11,318 nt of DNA from an uncultured Mycoplasmatota bacterium (GTDB lineage: Bacteria; Bacillota_I; Bacilli_A; RF39; UBA660). Shown here piece by piece: positions 7,179 through 11,318 of the stretch. The stretch covers positions 1 through 11,318 of the forward strand of contig CAOJKG010000027.1 of assembly GCA_948437815.1 (NCBI GenBank), in the 5' to 3' direction. Numbering within the stretch: position 1 is the first letter of the stretch; each line of letters starts with the position of its first letter. The translations under genes were made by a program, and so were the position numbers. The notes beneath the pieces are model-generated. The model was given only the letters and a program-made list of their open reading frames with translations, was not told the origin of the DNA and searched no databases.

Positions 7179-7208
7179 ACTTTGTTACCTCCTTCACTTC
7201 TTTTATTT

Positions 7209-7237
7209 GTTTAAATATATGTATAAATAATTTAAAC
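7209..7237 (-). repeat. Inverted repeat at the agrB-agrD junction
   Basis: GTTTAAAT (7209-7216) and ATTTAAAC (7230-7237) are perfect 8-base arms around a 13-base loop. On the minus strand the hairpin covers the agrB stop codon and is followed by A-rich sequence and the agrD ribosome binding site, so it does not look like a terminator. A processing or stability element giving more agrD than agrB product is possible. Confidence 0.5.
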
Positions 7238-7843
7238 CATATTAATTTTCTTTTTATAATATTTATAATTATTAAATTGAGTTTTTGTAATTTTATAAGT
7301 TAATGGATTAATAACAATACTTTGAATTATTAGTGCATATGTAATTGAATTTGTTATCATAGTATTGTTAATCATAAATATAATAATAGTATATATAATT
7401 ACTACTATTATTGATATTATTTTACATTTTTTTCTGTTTTTTTTTCTAATTAATGGTTTTTTTGGTGTATCTGCAGGGGCCCAAAGTATCATACTTATTA
7501 ACGCTACTATAAGTGCTATATAACTCATATAAATAGGAAAATTTATGTTTTTTATAAAGTATGGTATGATGTTATATATAATTATTGTCGTTATCCAACA
7601 AGCTAAATTGCTTTTTGCATGTAATCCATAACTAAATGTTCTTATGCCTGCATAAAATAATAAAAATAATAAGGTTTGATTAATAGTTTTTGTTATAATC
7701 GCTATTATAATTACAATGCTTAATTTAACTATTAAATTATATATACCTTGAAGTCCATAATTTAATTTTTTAATTTTTAGATCATCACATTCTTGATATT
7801 TACTTATAAATTTAATAGATGAATTTACAAACTTTTCTTTCAT
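7232..7843 (-). CDS. agrB: AgrB-like autoinducer-processing membrane peptidase
   Basis: AgrB is a membrane cysteine protease that removes the C-terminal tail of AgrD and closes the peptide ring. The 203 residues fit the family (about 190-200). The catalytic pair is visible in RTFSYGLHAKSNLAC: H75 and C82, seven residues apart as in S. aureus AgrB (H77/C84). The second family signature reads APADTPKKPLIRK (about 122-134). Membrane spans lie at roughly 37-55, 57-70, 83-101, 103-121, 140-157 and 163-182. The start ATG 7843 has AAGGAAG (7856-7850). It lies upstream of agrD on the same strand, the order agrB-agrD usual for this family, but opposite to the regulator and kinase. Identification is strong. 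Confidence 0.93.
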   Translation of the reverse strand: MKEKFVNSSIKFISKYQECDDLKIKKLNYGLQGIYNLIVKLSIVIIIAIITKTINQTLLFLLFYAGIRTFSYGLHAKSNLACWITTIIIYNIIPYFIKNINFPIYMSYIALIVALISMILWAPADTPKKPLIRKKNRKKCKIISIIVVIIYTIIIFMINNTMITNSITYALIIQSIVINPLTYKITKTQFNNYKYYKKKINMV

Positions 7844-7867
7844 AATTTACTTCCTTATTACGTGCTT

Positions 7868-7896
7868 ATTATAACTCAATAATATTGATAATTAAA
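7868..7896 (-). promoter_or_regulatory. Candidate agrBD promoter
   Basis: TATAAT on the minus strand (7873-7868) lies 25 bases before the agrB start. The -35 at 17 bases (TTTAAT, 7896-7891) is poor, as expected for a promoter that needs an activator such as the LytTR regulator. Confidence 0.5.
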
Positions 7897-7905
7897 TATG
7901 GTTTA

Positions 7906-7963
7906 CTCAAAGTAATTTGTTTTGCGTTTAAAAAATATTTTTAATACTACTTTCTGACAGTAA
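7906..7963. promoter_or_regulatory. Candidate LytTR-regulator operator repeats upstream of agrB
   Basis: CTCAAAGTAA (7906-7915) and CTGACAGTAA (7954-7963) are direct copies matching at 8 of 10 positions, 48 bases apart; the second contains ACAGTAAAC, resembling the ACAGTTAAG half-site of AgrA/ComE regulators. The first also forms a small palindrome (TTACT-CAA-AGTAA). The spacing is not the usual 21-22 bases, so the assignment is tentative. Confidence 0.35.
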
Positions 7964-7993
7964 ACTATTTTTTATGTAGATAATTTTGCGTTT
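7920..7993 (+). repeat. Direct repeat TTTTGCGTTT
   Basis: Exact 10-base copies at 7920-7929 and 7984-7993, 64 bases apart, one near the agrB side and one near the csp side of the intergenic region. Each is followed within 9-13 bases by TTTTAATA. They may be -35-type or operator sequences for either gene. Confidence 0.45.
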
Positions 7994-8030
7994 GATGCTT
8001 TTAAACTTTTAATAATTTTTGAAATATGAT

Positions 8031-8154
8031 ATCTTTGGAATAGCTTGATAATAAATCGGCTATTTGCTTGCAATTTTTTCTCCAAAGATTGTTACCAAGT
8101 AAGATCCGAAGTGGTCTGTATGTTGTTTTCTGTACGAAGTAGAAAGGCGAGGTG
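8031..8154 (+). promoter_or_regulatory. Structured leader RNA of the cold-shock gene
   Basis: ATCTTTGGA (8031-8039) and TCCAAAGAT (8081-8089) are perfect complementary arms; inside, ATAGC (8040-8044) pairs with GCTAT (8059-8063). Further on, TTTCT (8127-8131) pairs with AGAAA (8141-8145) just before the ribosome binding site GAGGTG (8149-8154). Long folded leaders that switch with temperature are typical of cspA-type genes; here the role is inferred from position and structure. Confidence 0.5.
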
Positions 8155-8161
8155 TGATATG

Positions 8162-8374
8162 ATGCAAGGTAAAGTAAAATGGTTTAATAATGAAAAAGGC
8201 TACGGTTTTATTGAATATAACGATTTAGAAGATATCTTTGTTCATTATTCTGCAATCATTAAAGAAGGTTATAAGACTTTAAAAGAAGGCGCTATTGTTG
8301 ATTTTAAATTAATTGAAACTTCTAAAGGGTTACAAGCTGTTGATGTTTGCGAAAAAGAATTAACTACTATTTAA
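8162..8374 (+). CDS. csp: Cold-shock domain protein (CspA family)
   Basis: Small OB-fold protein that binds single-stranded RNA and DNA and acts as an RNA chaperone. The 70 residues fit the family. RNA-binding motif RNP1 reads KGYGFIE (12-18) and RNP2 reads DIFVHYS (24-30); the N-terminal GKVKWFNNEKG is the standard block. The C-terminal half (KEGAIVDFKL, GLQAVDV) is also typical. The start is ATG 8162, 7 bases after GAGGTG; an adjacent ATG at 8159 is 4 bases after it. The frame stays open upstream to 8045, but that stretch is leader sequence and has no Csp-like residues. A terminator overlaps the end of the gene, so it is transcribed alone. Which Csp paralogue it is cannot be told. Confidence 0.95.
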   Translation: MQGKVKWFNNEKGYGFIEYNDLEDIFVHYSAIIKEGYKTLKEGAIVDFKLIETSKGLQAVDVCEKELTTI

Positions 8375-8390
8375 TTTAGTAGTTTTTTTT
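8362..8390 (+). terminator. Terminator at the end of the cold-shock gene
   Basis: AACTACTA (8362-8369) pairs with TAGTAGTT (8377-8384), loop of 7, then eight T. The stop codon TAA (8372-8374) is in the loop, so the left arm is coding. Confidence 0.85.
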
Positions 8391-8399
8391 ATGTTTTCA

Positions 8400-8408
8400 T
8401 GCTATAAT
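8400..8408 (+). promoter_or_regulatory. Extended -10 promoter of hpf
   Basis: TGCTATAAT (8400-8408) matches the extended -10 pattern TGnTATAAT, which does not require a strong -35. The gene begins 24 bases downstream. Confidence 0.6.
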
Positions 8409-8431
8409 TGATTTAAAGGTAAGGTGATTTT

Positions 8432-8956
8432 ATGGAATTAAATATTAGGGGAGATAAGTTAGTTGTTACTAAAGCGATAAAAGATTATGTTACTGAGAAA
8501 ATGTCTAAACTTGATAAATATTTTGAAGAAGCTAGTAAGATTAAAGCTAGTATTCTTATTAAAGTTAAAAACGATGAGCAAATTATTGAAGTTACTGTTC
8601 CTACTAGTAAATTTACTTTAAGAGCAGAAGAAAAACATAATGATTTGTACGCAGCTATAGATTTAGTTACTGATAAATTAGAAAGACAAATTAGAAAAAA
8701 TAAAACTAGACTTAATAATAAGTTTAAAAATATTATTCAATTTGATATTAATACAGATACAGAAGTTGAAGAAGATACTTTAAATATTATTAAAAGAAAA
8801 AATATTACGACTAAACCTATGGACGAAGAAGAAGCTATACTTCAAATGGAACTTCTAAATCATGATTTCTTTGTTTTTAAAAATATTGATGAAGAATGTG
8901 TTTCCGTTATTTATAAAAGAAAAGATAATGATTATGGAATTATTAATGTAAAATAA
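8432..8956 (+). CDS. hpf: Long-form ribosome hibernation-promoting factor
   Basis: Binds the 30S decoding region and, through its C-terminal domain, pairs two ribosomes into inactive 100S dimers in stationary phase. The 174 residues make this the long form. Residues 1-100 are the S30AE domain (MELNIRGDKLVVTKAIKDYV start, beta strands around 36-65, then RAEEKHNDLYAAIDLVTDKLERQIRK). After a charged linker, residues 119-173 are the dimerisation domain: IIKRKNITTKPMDEEEAILQ, then LLNHDFFVFKN (141-151), VSVIYKRKDNDYGII (157-171), the family's usual pattern. The ribosome binding site is AAGGTGA (8421-8427). It has its own promoter and terminator. Bacilli often have hpf just before secA; here two other genes follow. 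Confidence 0.96.
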   Translation: MELNIRGDKLVVTKAIKDYVTEKMSKLDKYFEEASKIKASILIKVKNDEQIIEVTVPTSKFTLRAEEKHNDLYAAIDLVTDKLERQIRKNKTRLNNKFKNIIQFDINTDTEVEEDTLNIIKRKNITTKPMDEEEAILQMELLNHDFFVFKNIDEECVSVIYKRKDNDYGIINVK

Positions 8957-8965
8957 AATTAAGAT

Positions 8966-8993
8966 AGACTTGTCAATAAGACAAGTCTTTTTT
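8966..8993 (+). terminator. Terminator after hpf
   Basis: AGACTTGTC (8966-8974) and GACAAGTCT (8980-8988) form a perfect 9-pair stem with a 5-base loop followed by six T. Confidence 0.92.
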
Positions 8994-9073
8994 GTATAGA
9001 TTTAAATATATGTAATCATAATTGTATTGAAATATACTCAATATTATTGTATACTTTTTGTATATTAGAATTA

Positions 9074-9107
9074 TACCATATAAATATATAGTAATATATA
9101 TGTGGTA
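9074..9107. repeat. Inverted repeat upstream of the surface-protein gene
   Basis: TACCATATA (9074-9082) pairs with TATGTGGTA (9099-9107), one G-U pair, around a 16-base AT-only loop. It sits about 50 bases upstream of the likely -10 of the gene at 9187. It could be a binding site or simply AT-rich coincidence. Confidence 0.3.
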
Positions 9108-9156
9108 AGTTTTGACATGTTTTGTCGAACTTAATGAAAATAAAAAGTAATTGTAT

Positions 9157-9162
9157 TATAAT
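9157..9162 (+). promoter_or_regulatory. -10 element of the surface-protein gene
   Basis: TATAAT at 9157-9162, 24 bases before the ATG at 9187. No good -35 is found at normal spacing, which suggests an activator or an alternative factor. Confidence 0.45.
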
Positions 9163-9186
9163 GCGATAATAGAAAGGGTGTATATC

Positions 9187-10470
9187 ATGGAATTTCAAAC
9201 TTTAAGGAAGAGTCATAAAAAGCAAATAATAATGGGAGCAATAGCGATATGTGTGATAGGAGGAGCATTAACATTTGCAACAACAAGAGCAAAGTATAAA
9301 TTAACAGAAGAGATAGAAATAGCAAAAGGAACAATAAACTATAAACCATATGACTTTAAAATAATGGCAATGTATAAAAGTGAAGATAAAACAAACTATA
9401 CAGAAATAAATGATATGCCGAGTGAAGGATATATAATAAATGAAAGTAAAAGCTATTGTAATATGAGTAATGGAACTAAAGATACAACAGCTGTACTTAA
9501 AACAATAAATGGCAATCATACAATAGGTAAATTAAAAAAGAATGATAAGTGTTATTTATATTTTGATAAGCAGTCAACAGGCAGTGAAACAATACTAGGA
9601 AATATAACAGTAAATAGTGGAACACCAAATTTTGTAAATGCAGCCACAACCGATGAAGGAGTATATAAAGTTTCAGATGGAGTGTATGGAGGTTATAGCT
9701 ACTACTGGAGAGGAGCAGTAACAAACAACTATGTAAAGTTTGCTAACAAGTGTTGGAGAATTATTCGAATAAACGGCGATGGAAGTATCCGTCTAATATA
9801 TGATGGAGCGACATGTCATGCGAATGGAACTAATACAACAGAGAGCTTAACTATATCTAGGCAAACATATAATCCGAATAAAAATAGAGCAGAATATGTA
9901 GGATATACATATACATTAGGAAGTCAAAGAACAACAGGTGGAACAGCATCAAACTTAAAGACGCAAAATGAAACATGGTATAATAGTAATCTAGCAAGTT
10001 ACGATAGTAAGATAGCAGAAGGAAAATATTGTAATGATAGAAATATAGGAGCAGGTTATAGTTGGTCAAGCCAACCACCAAGTACATTTGGCTACGCAGG
10101 ATATGATAGAAGTGGAGTTAAAAGTGCATCAAGTGTAAATCCAACACTAAGCTGTCCATCAGGAGATGTATATATATTAAAGATTGGAGTAATAACAATG
10201 GATGAAATAGTAATGGCAGGAGGAAAATGGAGAACAGCGAATAGTTCATATTATCTATATAGTGGTCAGAACTACTGGACCATGTCTCCATATGGCACTT
10301 CTAGCACTCCAGTCTCTAGCGTGTTCTTTGTTTATACCGATGGCCAGCTATGGGCCGCCAACGCGGACGATACTGCTGTTAGTGTGCGCCCAGTAATAAA
10401 TCTGAAGTCTGATACGTTTTTTGTAGCAGGAGGAACAGGAACGCAATCAAATCCATACGTAGTCTCTTGA
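9187..10470 (+). CDS. Secreted/anchored surface protein with lectin-like C-terminal variable segment
   Basis: The 427 residues begin with a basic stretch and one hydrophobic signal/anchor (13-31), so the rest is extracellular. After a charged region (35-130) come YYWRGAVTNNYVKFANKCWRI (from 172) and INGDGSIRLIYDG (195-207), motifs I recall from repeat-type surface proteins of uncultured gut Firmicutes. Six extracellular Cys (91, 122, 189, 210, 282, 323) could form disulfides. The C-terminal part, YWTMSPYG (363-370), DGQLW (385-389) and VRPVINLKS (400-408), resembles a formylglycine-enzyme/C-type-lectin-like fold. ATG 9187 follows AAAGGGTG; the frame opens at 9151 but upstream codons lie over the promoter. 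Codons mostly end in A, unlike the T-ending neighbours, and bases 10261-10390 are 53% GC against 33% just before. Ligand unknown. Confidence 0.85.
   Translation: MEFQTLRKSHKKQIIMGAIAICVIGGALTFATTRAKYKLTEEIEIAKGTINYKPYDFKIMAMYKSEDKTNYTEINDMPSEGYIINESKSYCNMSNGTKDTTAVLKTINGNHTIGKLKKNDKCYLYFDKQSTGSETILGNITVNSGTPNFVNAATTDEGVYKVSDGVYGGYSYYWRGAVTNNYVKFANKCWRIIRINGDGSIRLIYDGATCHANGTNTTESLTISRQTYNPNKNRAEYVGYTYTLGSQRTTGGTASNLKTQNETWYNSNLASYDSKIAEGKYCNDRNIGAGYSWSSQPPSTFGYAGYDRSGVKSASSVNPTLSCPSGDVYILKIGVITMDEIVMAGGKWRTANSSYYLYSGQNYWTMSPYGTSSTPVSSVFFVYTDGQLWAANADDTAVSVRPVINLKSDTFFVAGGTGTQSNPYVVS
10266..10410 (+). other. Candidate variable region inside the surface-protein gene
   Basis: Counting bases 10261-10390 gives 69 G/C of 130 (53%) and 25 A (19%); the 120 bases before have 40 G/C (33%) and 49 A (41%). 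Codons such as ACC, AGC, GTC, GCC, GAC and CGC appear only here. The segment encodes the exposed part of the lectin-like fold (about 365-400), ending at the conserved VRPVINL. Loss of A with retention of a lectin scaffold is what adenine-directed mutagenesis by a diversity-generating retroelement would produce; replacement by recombination is the alternative. Confidence 0.5.
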
Positions 10471-10482
10471 TAAAATTTAAAT

Positions 10483-10537
10483 ATTAAAGACTTGTTTATT
10501 ATTTGAAATTGTTATACTTTTGTAAAGTCTTTAATTT
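10483..10537 (+). terminator. Inverted repeat after the surface-protein gene (possible terminator)
   Basis: ATTAAAGACTT (10483-10493) and AAGTCTTTAAT (10525-10535) are perfect 11-base arms with a 31-base loop. The trailing T run is short, so termination is likely but weak; it may instead be a cruciform element associated with the variable region. Confidence 0.5.
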
Positions 10538-10553
10538 TATACTTGTTTATTAT
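10490..10553 (+). repeat. 13-base direct repeat ACTTGTTTATTAT
   Basis: Exact copies at 10490-10502 and 10541-10553, 51 bases apart. The second contains the TTGTTT -35 of the next gene; the first overlaps the left arm of the inverted repeat and is followed by TATACT, so the promoter may have been duplicated. Confidence 0.6.
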
Positions 10554-10571
10554 CATTGCTTTTGATATGAT
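10543..10571 (+). promoter_or_regulatory. Promoter for the 205-residue gene
   Basis: TTGTTT (10543-10548) and TATGAT (10566-10571) with a 17-base spacer, 31 bases before the ATG at 10603. Confidence 0.5.
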
Positions 10572-10602
10572 AAAATACAATTAATTAGGGAGGAATTTGG
10601 TT

Positions 10603-11220
10603 ATGAGCGAACCTTACACGTCAATTCAAAGTGATATGAATACACGTTTTACGTTGCTTCAAGAAGCGAAGTCTTTAGAAGCACAAGCTAAAATATTAAG
10701 AGATAGAGCTAGTTATAATAATTTGGATTTAGAAATAAGATGTCTTCATAATGAGGTTTTTATACTTTTGGATAAAGTTGATTTATTAAAATCTCTTCTT
10801 TCTTTAGCTTTTAAATTATTTGGTGATAGTGATGAACTAGTTGTAATATCTTTGCAGGATTATCAAAATTGTTCTTTTCAAGGTAGAAGTATTGAAATGA
10901 TAGAAAAAGAATTAGTAGATTTGACTAAACGAATAGTTTTTCTGTGTGATCTATTAAGTCAAATGTGTGGTTATGTTGGGCATGATTATGAGTTTATGAA
11001 GGTTGAATCTATTCTAGATTTTAGTGGCTTAGAAATTAGTTTTGAAGATAGAGAGATTCATTGTTGTGCTATATGTGGGGATGTGCAATATTTAGATTCA
11101 AATGAAGATAAGAAACATCCTGGTAATACTAAATTAGATTATTTAAAAAAGCTTAGAAAAGCACGAAAAATTAAGATTTATGAAAGTAAGTTTAAGGTAG
11201 AAGATAATTTACATCGTTAA
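10603..11220 (+). CDS. Unknown protein, 205 residues, coiled coil plus CxxC
   Basis: I do not recognise it. ATG 10603 follows GGGAGG (10588-10593) by 9 bases; the frame also opens at TTG 10597, too close to that site. Residues 10-75 are rich in Leu, Ala, Glu and Lys with heptad-like spacing (LLQEAKSLEAQAKILRDRA), suggesting a coiled coil; 94-120 is a second helical stretch. The C-terminal third has CGYVGHDYEF (122-131) and HCCAICG (153-159): a Cys/His pair and a CxxC pair that could make a small zinc-ribbon site. The end is strongly basic (KKLRKARKIKIYESKFK), compatible with nucleic-acid or membrane-surface contact. No signal peptide or membrane span. It has its own promoter and terminator, and codon use returns to the T-ending style of the chromosome. 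Confidence 0.75.
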   Translation: MSEPYTSIQSDMNTRFTLLQEAKSLEAQAKILRDRASYNNLDLEIRCLHNEVFILLDKVDLLKSLLSLAFKLFGDSDELVVISLQDYQNCSFQGRSIEMIEKELVDLTKRIVFLCDLLSQMCGYVGHDYEFMKVESILDFSGLEISFEDREIHCCAICGDVQYLDSNEDKKHPGNTKLDYLKKLRKARKIKIYESKFKVEDNLHR

Positions 11221-11231
11221 TTATCTTTTTT
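11201..11231 (+). terminator. Terminator overlapping the end of the 205-residue gene
   Basis: AAGATAATT (11201-11209) and AATTATCTT (11219-11227) are perfect 9-base arms, loop of 9, then a T run to 11231. The stop codon TAA (11218-11220) straddles the loop and right arm. Confidence 0.8.
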
Positions 11232-11244
11232 ATGTGATATTTGT

Positions 11245-11274
11245 TTGGAAAAATGGGGGAAGATATGTTATAAT
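11245..11274 (+). promoter_or_regulatory. Promoter for the gene at 11296
   Basis: TTGGAA (11245-11250), 18-base spacer, TATAAT (11269-11274), with an extended TGT before the -10. Confidence 0.6.
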
Positions 11275-11295
11275 TTAGTTTGGAAGGTGAATTAC

Positions 11296-11318
11296 ATGGG
11301 ATTATTTCGTAAATTATT
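11296..11318 (+). CDS. Start of a further gene (cut by window edge)
   Basis: ATG 11296 follows GGAAGGTGA (11282-11290) and a good promoter. Only MGLFRKL and part of the next codon are visible. The residues and the presence of hpf upstream would be compatible with secA, but seven residues cannot establish this. Confidence 0.6.

Larger units (their letters stand above)
7844..8158. other. Regulatory intergenic region between agrB and csp (no gene)
   Basis: These 315 bases hold no convincing gene. The agrB half contains its -10 and two candidate operator repeats; the centre holds two TTTTGCGTTT copies; the csp half (from about 8031) forms the structured leader of the cold-shock gene. A TATGAT at 8025-8030 with TTAAAC (8001-8006) 18 bases upstream could be a csp promoter, although a promoter further upstream would be needed to include the full leader hairpin. 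Confidence 0.6.

Noticed and set aside
8045..8158. N-terminal extension of the cold-shock protein
   Set aside because: The stretch has no Csp residues, falls in paired leader RNA, and a good ribosome binding site precedes 8159/8162.
9112..9117. Perfect TTGACA upstream of the surface gene
   Set aside because: No -10 at 16-19 bases (the sequence there is TGAAAA), and it lies 39 bases from the TATAAT at 9157.
9016..9198. Minus-strand 60-residue frame before the surface gene
   Set aside because: Very AT-rich spacer, no ribosome binding site and low-complexity translation; overlaps the promoter of the plus-strand gene.
9301..10087. Minus-strand frames within the surface-protein gene
   Set aside because: They are antisense shadows made by the A-rich codon style of the real gene, with Leu/Tyr/His-rich low-complexity translations and no ribosome binding sites.
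1..11318. Mycoplasma-type code with TGA as Trp
   Set aside because: Trp is encoded by TGG throughout, TGA ends several genes at the expected length, and sporulation genes are present.
1..11318. CRISPR arrays, tRNA/rRNA genes, insertion sequences
   Set aside because: I saw no spaced repeat array, no tRNA-like cloverleaf or rRNA stretch, and no transposase-like protein on either strand.

Overview
The window is very AT-rich, with short intergenic gaps, rho-independent terminators and purine-rich ribosome binding sites. It carries recognisable spoIID, spoIIQ and spoIIID genes. TGG is used for Trp and TGA is used as a stop (the SpoIIID-like, kinase and surface-protein genes end in it), so the ordinary bacterial code applies. 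The best fit is a low-GC, spore-forming Firmicute of the Bacilli/Erysipelotrichia/'uncultured Mollicutes-like' gut type, not a code-4 mycoplasma. This placement is inference from gene content.

Layout. 1-1180 (minus): phosphoglycerate kinase, missing only its last few residues. 1292-2293: a 333-residue protein of unknown function, read divergently from pgk. 2359-4979: a sporulation block of spoIID (with a sigma-E-like promoter), a SpoIIQ-like LytM protein that has lost its zinc ligands, spoIIID, and an overlapping small gene that may be a reduced actin-fold protein. 5080-7843: a complete agr-type peptide quorum-sensing locus. A LytTR response regulator and an AgrC-like kinase are on the plus strand; the AgrB peptidase and a 36-residue AgrD propeptide (7068-7178, easily overlooked) are on the minus strand. 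The two arms converge on one hairpin terminator. 7844-8158: a regulatory region with candidate operator repeats and a structured cold-shock leader. 8162-8956: a cold-shock protein and a long-form hibernation-promoting factor. 9187-10470: a secreted or anchored surface protein whose C-terminal lectin-like segment has abruptly different base composition. 10603-11220: an unknown coiled-coil/CxxC protein. 11296-end: the start of another gene.

How the genes relate. The agr genes form a self-contained circuit: AgrB would process and cyclise AgrD, and the kinase and regulator would sense the product. The AgrD ring position is Ser rather than Cys, which predicts a very aromatic five-residue lactone (SWWFW). 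spoIID, spoIIQ and spoIIID are mother-cell/forespore engulfment and mother-cell transcription genes. The Agr, sporulation, cold-shock and ribosome-hibernation genes together are all concerned with stationary phase or stress, but no regulatory link between them is shown by the sequence. The surface protein is a candidate target of a diversity-generating mechanism whose other parts would lie outside this window.
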